Made by a program: the position numbers and the translations under genes. Positions 1 through 31,588 of a DNA stretch of 64,000 nucleotides are shown one piece after another. A model generated the notes under the pieces. That model made no database searches, was not told where the DNA came from, and saw only the letters and a program-made list of their open reading frames with translations. The stretch lies in NCBI GenBank assembly GCA_012295275.1, contig CM022679.1, positions 4,935,157 to 4,999,156 on the forward strand. The letters run 5' to 3'. How positions within the stretch are numbered: position 1 is the stretch's first letter; every line of letters begins with the position of its first letter. The DNA is from Chrysomallon squamiferum (Eukaryota; Mollusca; Gastropoda; Neomphalida; Peltospiridae).

Positions 1-303
1 CATTTTATTTTCATATTTTACCTATGATAACTAAATTCATTTTATCGTGAATGATTTACGTAACTGAAATCATTTTTTTTTTTTTTTTTTTTAACTGTTA
101 TACATATATCCCGTTCCAACCAATACCTCTTGATTGGTTTATAAAAAGCTGTGATTCGTGCTGCTCTGTCGTTGGGAAACGTTTACGAAAGAGCCTCTGT
201 TTTTAATAATAAAAATGTCAGAATTAGCTAAAAGTTTATTTTTGTTTGTTTATGCATGCATACCCACATGTGGTATTAGTGTTAAACATTAATTTCTTTT
301 CAG

Positions 304-1261
304 CGAAATGCGTTATTACTACAACAACATCAACTACTGCGGCAAGTATGTATAACATATTATTTCAAATTAAAAAAAATAATAATAATACATTTTAAAT
401 CAGTATTTTCATATATAAAAACAAATTAATAAACAGTAAATAAACAAACCCATAGATAAATAAATAAATAAATAAATATATTTATATATAAAATCAGAAG
501 TCATTATCATTTATGTCAGCCTGTACTTAATCATATCGTACGGAAAAATTAACAACAACAATAATGACCATGATGGTGATGATAATGACGTTAATTATGT
601 TGACACTGAACTTATCTTTCTCGTATTATTATTATCTACTTCTCAGTCTACGAAAAATTACATATAAACAATCCTTTGGTTCTGTACTTGGTGCAGACTC
701 TAAAAAAAAATATTTTATCTTCTTTACTCTTTAATAACAGAGCACCGTTAATAATACAAAACAAAATTTAAGATTTTACAATAGAGCAAAACAATGCAAT
801 ACACGGTATATAACGACTGTTAGGAACCAAAATATTTAATCAGTAAACTGTTCACTAATAAAAAGTATTTGTATCTTTTCAGCTACAACACAAAAGGTAA
901 GGTGCAATATTTGAAAGCCTAAATAGTTTAAATTGTTGTTACAAATGCGCACGCAGGCGCACTCAAATAAAAATGTGTTTACATATATCATGTAAAATGT
1001 TTTTTTAAGAAAAATTTAATTAAAAACTTAAATAAATAAAATATGATAATATTATTTTATTTTCAATATCCTATTAGAGAAAATAAATTATTATCGTTAT
1101 AATTATGAAAAAAGAAATCTAAAACCAATTTATTTTTTTTAATTTATTTTTTTATTCATTAATGGAAGGGAAATAACTCTTACTTTGGTGTACGTTTTAA
1201 ATGAGGACAAGATACCAGTTGAACAAAGCATTTATTATTATTATTATTATTATTATATTAT

Positions 1262-1293
<32 letters not shown>

Positions 1294-1467
1294 TATTATT
1301 ATGATTATTATTATTATTACTAAATTTGTTTACTATAAAAGTAATTATGCAAATTTGAATTTTATTAACTTTTTGTTTTGAAGAGCGTAGCTGCGGGCCA
1401 GGGACCAGTCGAACTATGGATGCTGCTTCTAGGATACGTCGTAGCAATAGTACGCTGGAGTAATTAA
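304..1467 (+). CDS. 3' end of an unidentified cell-surface protein (Thr-rich stalk plus hydrophobic C-terminus), partial
   Basis: Three short exons can be joined in one frame: 304-345, 883-896 and 1384-1467. Each has an AG acceptor and the first two have GT donors (GTATGT, GTAAGG). The phases agree: exon one ends after one base of a codon, the 14-base micro-exon completes it and ends in phase 0, and the last exon starts in phase 0. The joined tail reads KCVITTTTSTTAATTTQK, then SVAAGQGPVELW, then a hydrophobic stretch MLLLGYVVAIV, ending RWSN and TAA. A Thr-rich stalk followed by small residues and a C-terminal hydrophobic segment suits either a GPI-attachment signal or a single membrane span with a four-residue tail. 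The N-terminal part is outside the window, so the family is unknown. The three-way phase agreement is the main support; the exons are too short for certainty. Confidence 0.45.
1231..1320. repeat. (ATT)n/(ACT)n compound microsatellite
   Basis: An ATT tract passes directly into an ACT tract and back to ATT. It lies in the last intron of the left-edge gene, just before its final exon. Confidence 0.9.
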
Positions 1468-2056
1468 CGACAAGAAATGTACCAAATAAATTACAATCTA
1501 TAGTATAATTGATTACACTTATCAACAATCATATACATCAAGACTATAAAACAATAACGATTATTTAATTTTTTAATAACGTACACATGCACATACGCAC
1601 CGACTGACATACACACACACACACACACACACCCATCACTCACCAACATCATATACTAATGCCCTGATCATATTAATAATGTATTTGTTTGCAAACAAAT
1701 ATTCACTGTTAATATATATCTCTATAAGAGAGATAGAAAGTTTATGGATGCTATCTTCAGGAGAGTGCAGTTTCCAGTCAGAATTAGTGTGTGTAAGACC
1801 ATCAGAAAACTTTAAGATTTCAACATTGTGGTTTCTCGGAAAACCTTTTGGATTTTGGAATTTCGGAAAAAATATCATCACACTGTACTAATGATTGAAG
1901 TTGATATTCTGCATCATTTCGGATATTTTATTATTACCAGCGAAACACGGTTTCATTGTATCTATGAGTTTGAAAATGCATTTCTTATCTTCACAAACAC
2001 ACACGCGCGCACACACATTATTTGAACAGCATCGAAAATTATTTTGCTTTAACTTT

Positions 2057-2079
2057 TATTTATTATTATTATTATTATA

Positions 2080-2113
<34 letters not shown>
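2057..2113. repeat. (ATT)n microsatellite
   Basis: Near-perfect ATT repeats with one interruption. Confidence 0.9.
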
Positions 2114-2115
<2 letters not shown>

Positions 2116-2586
2116 TTTTAATATTTATTATTATTATTTTAACATTTATAGATTGTTCAAGTTCTTAAGATAACATCATCTGAAAAGATAATGTCATTTT
2201 ATCATTTTATCTAATACTAAGCTTTCTCGATATGATTATACATTCTTAACAGCATAATGTATCATGAATGAATTATTATAAAGCATGCAAGAATATATAT
2301 GTTATTAATGATACCAGCTGGTTAATGTTCAGTAATATTAAATACAGTATACTCGAGTATAAAAAAAACATTATAGTAAATTATGCATATTACAAACAAC
2401 AACAGCAACAAATAAAAAACTAGATTTTATGATACTGATAGCATCCAAGATCACAAAAATAATAAATTATGTTAGCAGCAAGAGTATACAAACTGACATG
2501 TTGCCATAATATGGCAATAATTTAAGTTGTTAAAACTATATTAATGTATAAACTATGACGTATAGGACAGATGGAACGTGTGACAG

Positions 2587-2587
<1 letters not shown>

Positions 2588-2650
<63 letters not shown>

Positions 2651-2659
2651 AGAGAGAGG
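2588..2659. repeat. (GA)n microsatellite
   Basis: About 35 GA units with a single AAG interruption near 2646. Confidence 0.95.
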
Positions 2660-4294
2660 TTTTTATCTTTAGGCCTAGTATTTCAGACGGAGGTTATTAT
2701 GGGCGGGATCTGCTATATTATTAACTTTAAAATTACGAGATTTTTGTAAACTGATCCATATATATATTTTGTTTTTGTTTTGGTGCACGTACGTATGGAT
2801 ATTTATAATGTATTATTTTCTCGCTAAAATATTCCTTCAGAGTATCCTCGACCTGGGCAATGACACTAAAATGTAATAAATATGAATCAGACTATAATCA
2901 TGACGTATCCACTAAAACGGATGTCAGAAATTATCAGCTTTTTCTGAGGGACACGAAGGAGAGTTTTCGAAGGGAAATTACTCATTGCCCTGTTTTGACC
3001 AGTGATCTGTAATATTTAGCAGACAGGCGTTCACCGACTGGACATCCTGCCCCACCCTACTCTGAGTAACGAAATATTTAATACAATATTGACCGTAGCT
3101 ATAAGCAAACAAAATAATATATACACGAAAGTTTCAGGCTTCAGTGACCTTTGACCCCAGCCCTTTCTAACTGTTGAGTTAGTGTATTTAGCGATGCTTT
3201 TGTTTATGATAAGTAATATAAATAATGTTTCCCTTTTATTCACGATCGTTTGTTTTTTTCCCTAAAGTAATTTTTTTTTCTTACTTATTTTCTCTCTGTT
3301 TCGCTATTTATTATTTATTGTTGTTGTTGTTGTTGTTACTCATGATGTTAAGGTATAAACGTTTTCAGATATGCAGCTTACCTTATATGTAGTCACATTC
3401 ACATATGTATACTAACTGTTTTTGTTTTGTAATTATTGTTTATTTTATTTATTTATTTATTATTGTTATTATTATCATCATTATTATTATGTTGTTGTTG
3501 TTGTTGTTGTCATTCTTGTTGCTATGGGTATGGGAACTATTTATTTTATTTATTTCATTCTATTGTGCTACTGTATTTTGGTTTGTTTATTAAATATGTA
3601 TAATAAAGTTATCATATTATACTGGGCTCAGTGTTGCTGTGTTTGTGTTAGGGTTAGGTGTAATAAGTGTAATAAGAATTAAAATAAAGATGTAAAAGAA
3701 AAAAAAGAAAAAGAAAAAAGAGAAAGATATTCACAATTAATTCAAGTTTTTAATTATTAGTAGTCATTTGAATATATATATATATATTAACATCATCCAT
3801 GCATCCTCAATTGTTATATTACTACGAAAGACTGATAATTTTAAAACAAAAAAAGTAAATCAGCTGAACGTAGAGAAATATTTTAGTACATTAGTTCCTA
3901 TCGCAGAGGGAAACTTTAAATCAAGTAATATACAATAAATATAAAATGGAGTGAAAGAATAAACAAACAAATCGGGTTATGCACTATTTACAAAAGTTAT
4001 ATTCAGGTCAGACAGTGGTTGTTGATTCTCTGACGTCAGTCTGTCACGTACTTTCCGTAATTATCGTTTAAATAAATAAATAAATACTTAAACGCAGTCT
4101 TTCACACAAACAACACAAACATAGACACACATCTCTCTCTCTCTCTCTCTCTCTCTCCAATGAAAGTATTTGTCACATATCAAAATAAAGGTGAAGCAAA
4201 ATGTGAAAAGAGAGATAACTCTGAAAAGAATAATAGGCCTACTTTTTCTTCTAAGTAGTTAAGAAAAACACCCAACTAATCTCATCTACTAAAA

Positions 4295-4337
4295 TTTTTT
4301 TTTTTTTTTTATTTTTTTTTTTTTTTTTTTATTATTC

Positions 4338-4370
<33 letters not shown>
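4295..4370. repeat. Poly-T tract
   Basis: Long T runs broken by short AT-rich interruptions. The length is likely unstable and may be imprecise in the assembly. Confidence 0.9.
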
Positions 4371-4372
<2 letters not shown>

Positions 4373-4645
4373 CCATACGGGGATGAAATTAGTACTTCCG
4401 TAAATAATGTAAAGCCATTTAAAAATACTCCTAGTTGCTATCTTTATTCTATTTTATTTCCAGCTAGAGCTTCAAAACTCAGGTATGAAAAGCTATAAAT
4501 GGTATCGATTTTCCAGGATATCGAAATGTGCATATAAAAAAATTCCTTGCTTCAAATTGGCAGTCTCAGAAGAGGTATTTGTTTTCCCGTTCCAACAAGA
4601 GAACTACGAGTGGTGTGTTAAATAGATATAAAATTATATCGATAC

Positions 4646-4746
<101 letters not shown>

Positions 4747-5354
4747 GTAGGCCTACAATTTAGCAAGAGCAGTTTTCCTCCGCATATTATAATCATATCA
4801 CATCTGTCAGCTAGTAATGTAAATAATTAAAGAAAAACAAATTCAGATGCCGCTGAACATTCAGACAATTAACTATTCATTTAACTACGGAAATTAAACT
4901 GAAGAAAACAGTCGTTCACAACCCTGATCGTTTTTAGCAACCCAACGATACGAGAAAAAAAAAATTTTTGCAAGGACGACGGATTTGAGTAAACTGGTTT
5001 TTAGTCCATTTTTTAAAAAATATTAAATCGTCTAAAAGACTAAATCAAAAGGAATAAAGATAACTTGTTGTAGTTTATTTAAAAGATGTAACATCTTAAA
5101 ACAGTACAATTTCATAAGGCCGTAAAACTAACATGATTTTTATGTAAGACATGTTTATACATCAACGTGACAAAACTTCTATAATTTTGATTTGGAAGAC
5201 ACAAAAGAAAAAAGAGACAAAAAAAACAAAAACATATACAAACATATGCCAAAACAAAAACACAAATAAAGCAATACAAAAATAAAAATAAATAAATAAA
5301 ACAGAGAGAGTTTACGCTAATTTTCACTTTGGAAAGGTCAAGGTAAATAATCAG

Positions 5355-5413
<59 letters not shown>
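5355..5413. repeat. (CA)n microsatellite
   Basis: About 29 CA units. Confidence 0.95.
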
Positions 5414-5414
<1 letters not shown>

Positions 5415-6119
5415 TGGTATGTGGCCTTGTAACAACAATTTCAATATCTACTCTAATTTGCATATGTGGCCTTACTGTATGCATCAATAAATTATTATAA
5501 CAAGAATGAAATGGAAAATATTTCTAAGATACCACACTGAAATTAGTAGTATCTTTTAATATCAACAACAACAATAATAATTTAATATACTGTAATAATA
5601 ATTACTGTATGCATCAGATAAATTATTATTATAACGAGGACAATGAAAAAAGCATTAAAATAGTATAGTTGTCATTTGTTAAACACCACACTGAAAAATA
5701 ATATTACTAATATCTTTTAAGCACCACCACAATGAAACAACAACTATACTACAACTACCTGCTGCTTCTACTATTAGTTAAACTATACTACTGCTGCTAC
5801 ATAACTGTAACTGTAATAGGAGAAACAGTGTTGTAGTAGTAGCAGCAGTCGTAGTAGTAGTAGTAGTCGTAGTTGTAGTAATAGTCGTAGTATATTTCTT
5901 TGGCATGAAACAAAGGAAGCGTCTGTATTTTCATAACGTAGATTTCAAAACACACTCAATAATTGCCGATTGTTGATTCTTGAATGTTGACATTGTGACA
6001 AATATAAAAATAAATAAATAAATAAATAAATCATAAAGATATAAGTAAAAATTCAAAAGGTATACGTAAATATTCAAAATATATAAATAAATATTCAAAA
6101 TAAATAATGATAATAATAA

Positions 6120-6126
6120 CAATAAC

Positions 6127-6182
<56 letters not shown>

Positions 6183-6207
6183 TGACAACAACAACAACAA
6201 CAACAAC
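6120..6207. repeat. (AAT)n followed by (CAA)n
   Basis: An AAT tract with a GATGA junction leads into a short CAA tract. Confidence 0.9.
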
Positions 6208-6479
6208 AGTAATACAAGACCTAAAGTACGTTACAAATATTGAACATTTAGTACCCTCGATAGTTAGAAGTCTAAACCACATTACTTCACTTACAAAATT
6301 CCAGCAATTGAAAATGAAAATTAGTTTTTCAAATAAAGTCACTTTTGACTGAATTTAAAACATGAAATACTGAATTCCGAGTATTTGAGAAAAAACAGTA
6401 ATCTAAGTAGTAAATACTCGATATTGCACCATTAATGATTGAAATTTGGTCTCCTGTGCACCTTGAACAACTGTTTCTA

Positions 6480-6630
6480 AAACACTGATTATAGACTAGA
6501 ATACAGTCTTGCAACAATGTTTTCAATAACATTCACATGAAAAAATAAATAAATAACATAAACATTTTAAAAAATATAAATAAAAATTAAAAAACTTTGA
6601 TCATCTACATCAGATATACGACTCGCTAAT

Positions 6631-6686
<56 letters not shown>

Positions 6687-6836
6687 AAATAAATAAATAA
6701 ATAAATAATAAAACATTGATTATAGACTAGAATGGCGTCTAGCAACAAGGTTTTCATTAACATTCATATAAAAAAAAAATAATAAAAAAAAAAAAAAAAT
6801 TTGATCATCTACATCCGATATACGACTTGCTGATAA
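6480..6836. repeat. Two-copy local tandem duplication, 231-bp offset
   Basis: Copy 1 (about 6480-6634) and copy 2 (about 6710-6836) share the word GATTATAGACTAGAAT at 6487 and 6718. They also share TTGATCATCTACATC followed by GATATACGACT further on. The copies have diverged by point changes and by different lengths of A-rich sequence. A poly-A run and AAAT repeats separate them. No coding potential or transposon ends were recognised. Confidence 0.75.
6632..6710. repeat. Poly-A run followed by (AAAT)n
   Basis: About 53 A residues, then AAAT units. The run lies at the junction between the two copies of the 231-bp duplication. Confidence 0.9.
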
Positions 6837-6874
6837 AATAATGAAATAAATAAACAAACAAATAAATAAACAAA

Positions 6875-6914
<40 letters not shown>

Positions 6915-7675
6915 GAAATAAACAACAACTGAAAATAGAAAAACAAAACAACACTGTTTAAAGGTTAAAAACAGTAGAAGAAAATACGTGCACAAAAACA
7001 AAAGCACCATCTGGTGGGTGGTAAATTGGAAAGACAAAAATTTCAAAACGTTTTACTCCAAAAGGAATCGGTTGTCATCAACCAGTAACTTTCTATCCCA
7101 TATATTCCTTAATGTGCAGCATAGCAGTGCATGCTTATTCATACCACAAAACGCTTAATATTATAACACTTTAAACATTTCGTACTTAGAAAAACAAAAC
7201 AAAAAAAAACGTTCTTACTACCGTATACGTGTTTTGGAAATTCCCTAAAAAAAAATGATCGAACTTCAGGGCTGATACATTTTTGAGGAAAAAAAGAAGA
7301 AACAAAACGAACAAAAAGAAAAAAAAAAAAAAAGGAAAAGTTATAAATTTGGATTACATCAAACAAACAAAAAAGCTACTGAAATTCACATTCAGTATTA
7401 AAAAAAACCTATTCCGTGACTTCGCTTTTCTCAAAATATCATTTCTGTGTCTGTTGCTAAGTTACTGATTATGTTTAATCAACTGAATTTAGTCCAGGAA
7501 TTACTGAACAAAGCTGTTTCCCAAATCATGAGAGAAATTTCACATCTAATCGTTAGGCTAATCGTTATTAAATTATTATTTATTTATTCAAGGCAAGGAG
7601 GGGTAGAGGAGGGGAGGGAGGGGATTATTTAAATAAAGAAAGAAATAAATAGAGAGAAAGAGAGAGAAAGAGAAA

Positions 7676-7710
<35 letters not shown>

Positions 7711-7821
7711 ACCTAAAATTCGAACAGTAACGAATGCTTGAAATTTTCCCCTTAAAAAAAAAAAAAAAAAAAAAAAAATCCCAACTGAAACCGATTCCTT
7801 TTAATGCATGCTATGCTTCAA

Positions 7822-13814
<5,993 letters not shown>

Positions 13815-13962
13815 CCTGGTGGCTACTTCACGTGTATTTCAGACGTAAGCGCCTCACGCAGCCGTGAGCCTGAATACGACATATTACGACCGACAGCAGA
13901 TCTATTCGACGTGGCATCGCCACCGCGCCATGTACTTCCGAGTTTACGCTAATCACATTATG

Positions 13963-13972
13963 GTCACGTGAC
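13963..13972. promoter_or_regulatory. Palindromic E-box GTCACGTGAC upstream of CDR2
   Basis: A perfect 10-base palindrome 149 bases upstream of the CDR2 start codon. It matches the consensus of the CLEAR element bound by TFEB/MiT factors and also fits USF/Myc-type E-boxes. The surrounding 13740-14040 is richer in CpG than the flanks, consistent with a promoter. Function is inferred from the motif only. Confidence 0.35.
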
Positions 13973-14516
13973 CTGCCGTTTGAATTCCAGCCGGTTTTTT
14001 GTGCGACTGCGGTTAAATGCGTATTCAATGGACTTTCGTTGCTTTCGTTATTAACTGTATTTAGAGAAATCGGTTAACGATGAACTAGTCGTGCGGGCTT
14101 GTCGATGATCAAACTCCTATAAATTACTAATAATCGTTTAATAAATCTGAAACAGACCTGGTATTCTTCATTATTATGATATATATAATTTCTCTGGACT
14201 TGTAAATCGAATGCTTTTATTTACAAACATAATGGCCTAACCGCTGTTAAATATTTATTTAAAAAAAAAAAAAAAATGAAATAATTAATTTTCATTCATC
14301 ATTCATTTTGTTTGTATATTTCTAGTATAAATAGGTAATGAATATTTTATTTATGCTATATATTTGTTCGTAAACTGAAACGCACGTGCTGATCGGAAAT
14401 GATCACATGATAGCTTTTCGTAAAATGAAAAACGTCACGAAAATGCCAATACTTAACTTCGGTTACTTGCCTTGCTTTGACATGCTAATCAATTTTTCTA
14501 TTATTGCTAATCAGAA

Positions 14517-14553
<37 letters not shown>

Positions 14554-15394
14554 GGAAGACTGAAAAGCAATTTACTGGTGTTCCACTAAAAAATTAAATG
14601 TTAAATATCCAACTGTTCAGTAACATCACTATGAAGCAAATAAATCTCAATATACTGACATTTGACCAAAATGAAAAAGCTTAAGCTTAAATTTCGTATT
14701 GTTTAACTTGTTAATAAGTTTGATTTTTAAATTTTTTTCTTTATATGTTCAAAATAATGCAGGAAGTGTTTGTGGACATATTTTAAGATCTGTAATAACA
14801 AAAATTTAAATATTCCAATATAAAAATTGAGAAATAAATATTTTACTTCTAACATATTATACTAATAATGGTATAAAGAAACAACTAATTACATTTTACA
14901 ATATCACTGAAGATTGCAGTATGATTTGGTTCTGAAATAAAAGAAGAACAACAATAACATTAATATTAATAAAATAAACAACATCAAAGAATAAATGTGC
15001 TACTATAAAAATATTTATTTTCATTTATGTGGTTTTACCTCTTGATTTAAAGTCAAAGAAAAGAACTTCAATAATAATAATAAAAACAATATTGCAATAC
15101 AATTTGCATCATGAAATGAAAACACTTTTGTAAATACATGATTTCAATTTCATTACAAAGTTTTTGTCATTTAGTAAGCAGCTTGCTTAAGAAAGCAGTT
15201 AGGAAGATCTAATTACAATGAAATGGACAGATCTAAACAGACATTAATGAATGTACAAATATCATATAACAGAATAAATGCAAATAAAAAGACTCAACCC
15301 AGAGATGAGAATAAACAAAAATTACTTTTCATTTAAAACTTGAAGAATATAATTTTATAAAGATTATGAAGTGAGAAATCTTAAAACAATAACA

Positions 15395-15422
15395 TAAAAT
15401 AAAATAAAATAAAATAAAATAA

Positions 15423-15478
<56 letters not shown>
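15395..15478. repeat. (AAAAT)n/(AAT)n microsatellite
   Basis: AAAAT pentamers pass into about 17 AAT units. Confidence 0.9.
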
Positions 15479-15480
<2 letters not shown>

Positions 15481-17002
15481 TATGGCTGTATAAATTCATC
15501 ACAAATCATGCTCATTTTTTGCTTTTACATCAATTACACATAACGAAATGAATTAATTAATTTCTATTTGCTTTTCTTTTTTTAAATCACTCAACATTTA
15601 CATGACATTCAATAGGTCAGTTTATGTACAATTAGCTGTGGGTTTTAAAAAACATCATTCATTACTTAAATCATTTTTAGAAAACATTTTAAAAACATTT
15701 TAAAAAAATGATACACGTTTTGTGTGAATCACAATCCAATCATGACTGTGAAATGAAAAAAACATTTAAAAAACTGACAATTAAATTATAATTTTAAACA
15801 TGGTTTTGTTAACTTACTAAATTAAGTTTTTTTAAAATAATAAATGAATTCATTAACCATCATGTTGTTCTTTCAAATTCTTCAGCTATCACAGATAATT
15901 CATGAGTTAAATTGGAAAAATGTTCAGAAACACTCTGGAAAATGTCTTGGCCACATAAATACCGTATCTTATGACACCACCAGAAAGAAAAAAAAGATTT
16001 TTGAAACAAACAATAACAGACAAAAAAAACCCCAAAACAATGAATTTATAAAGCTAGATATTTTAATATTTTAATAAATATTTAATAGCAATTAGGCCTT
16101 TATGTATGCTTTTGAAGAAAGTTACTAAAACCAAAATAAAAAAATCAGAATATATTCATCTAAACATATCTTTGTAACCATACAAGCTGTCTAAATGGAA
16201 GAGCTTATCAAAATAAAGCTTATGACACAAGAAATATGAATATATGCAGCATTCCCAAAATGTGATTTAACTGCTGATTTGATATGCTGTCATTTCTACT
16301 ATATATCACACTACTTTACATATAACTGTGTCCTGTAAGTATGAGTATATGTCAATATAGATATACATCTATATTTGTATATGTCACATGATACTATGTG
16401 TGTGTGTTTGTACAGATGCATAAATGTGTTCATATGTGTGTCTGTCTTAATAGGCTTTTATATATTTGTGTGCATATTTATATGTGCTTTATGCAAATAT
16501 ATCTACATGTACATGTGCATACCTATGTGTGTGCATGTATGTGTCTTTGTGTGCCTCTTTATAACAGCAAAAACTGTTTGTACATTTACAAACAACAATT
16601 AATTATTTTCCCATTGATATGTATCACAACTCAACAGTTTAAAAAAGCAGTTTTAAAATACGGAATGTCATCTGAACACTGTATACATAGCATGATATCT
16701 AAAAAAAGAAAAAATCTATATATATATATTTATAAAAGTATTAAACAATGTTGTAAAAAAATTTTTAAATCTTTTGGCACGTTTACATTTTCCTTTGTTC
16801 TTTTGCCTGGTAAATAAGTAGATGTTTTTAACTATTTATTGTTTCCCTGGTGTCAAAAGCATGTAAATATTTATATTTCTTACACAAAAATAAAGATGAT
16901 CCATCACATTGAACCAGGTCTTAAGTCACATTATGTGATATCAAATATATTTAAAGATCATTTCAGGTCTTTGGAAAAAAAAGTAATAACAACAATAATA
17001 AC

Positions 17003-17040
<38 letters not shown>

Positions 17041-18079
17041 AAAATAAAAAAACAAATAAAAATTATTTTGTCTTGTTTTTCTTTTGTTTTTTTAAAAATA
17101 ACTTAAAAAGAAATAAAAACAGCTTGCTATCTTGTAATATTATACATATTACATACATAAAAACATACAGACACACATAAAATGACTTTCCTTTAAGGAG
17201 AATAATTATATAAAACATAGAACACTCAATATCAATCAAGATGAACATTAAAAAATACAAAAAATGCACAAAATACAAAAAAAAAAAAAAATAATAATTG
17301 TGCTTACTGAAATGGAAAAAACAACTCCAAAAACCAACAGTCACATGGTAAATCTAAAGACAAATGTTTATTGTTACATAATTTAGTCTTTTAAGTATGA
17401 CTAGAGTGGTTTACAGAAAATAATATATTTTTTTTGTTATAATTTTGTTTTATTTTTCTTTCTATCAGTTTTTGCATCGTGTCATAAATGATTCAAATTA
17501 AAAAAAAAAAAAAAAAATCTTAAGAACTGCCTCTTTACATAATGATGTTTTATATTCTATACTGATTTTTTAAAATCAAGAATACACTAAATTTCTCTTA
17601 AAAAAACTATAATTTTAGAATTAAAAAAAATTAAATTACTAATTATTATTTTTGCATATTCTCTGCATTCAGATTTATTTAATATGACAGTGATGATAAA
17701 GATATAGAATAAAAATACTCTTAAAACAATACTATAATAATAAAAATATTGCACATTAACAAAAATTAAAGACCTTGATATCGTTGGCAGCCTCAAACAC
17801 ACAATTCAAACACTATTAAGCATAAAAGGCATACTTATGCTGAGTTTTAAAACTGCTCTTTCACAGTTCATCCAATCAGGAAGAAGACAAGACTGGTTCA
17901 CTTAATCCAATGAACAAGAAGAAATTCCAACCAGTGACATAAAGTCACAACAACACAGACTGTTCAATCAGAGAAGACTATGAAAAAACTTTCCAGTTAA
18001 CTGTTGTGAACAGTCAGCAGTTATCATTGACTGTTAATCTGGTTTTGATTTATTTTTTTGTTTTCCTTAAATTAGACTT

Positions 18080-31567
<13,488 letters not shown>

Positions 31568-31581
31568 ACTTTTGATATAGG

Positions 31582-31588
31582 TCACGTG
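31582..31588. promoter_or_regulatory. CACGTG E-box just upstream of the ClC-7 start codon
   Basis: GTCACGTGCG spans 31581-31590, beginning 14 bases upstream of the ATG at 31567. It matches eight of ten positions of the CLEAR consensus GTCACGTGAC. Vertebrate CLCN7 is a known TFEB/CLEAR-network gene, so the site is a plausible conserved input. It may lie in the 5' UTR rather than upstream of transcription. Function is inferred. Confidence 0.4.

Larger units (their letters stand above)
13815..18079. other. Intergenic region between CDR2 and the ClC-7 gene
   Basis: The left 200-300 bases are probably the CDR2 promoter. The part from roughly 17000 to 18079 may be the ClC-7 3' UTR; minus-strand AATAAA words occur at 18049-18054 and 17367-17372. 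The rest is AT-rich with AAT and AAAT microsatellites (14518-14554, 15395-15478, 17004-17039). No coding or RNA gene was recognised. Confidence 0.65.

Noticed and set aside
3031-3243. 70-aa minus-strand frame with a GWG motif at both ends
   Set aside because: The resemblance between its two ends is weak, and there is no homology or splice signal support.
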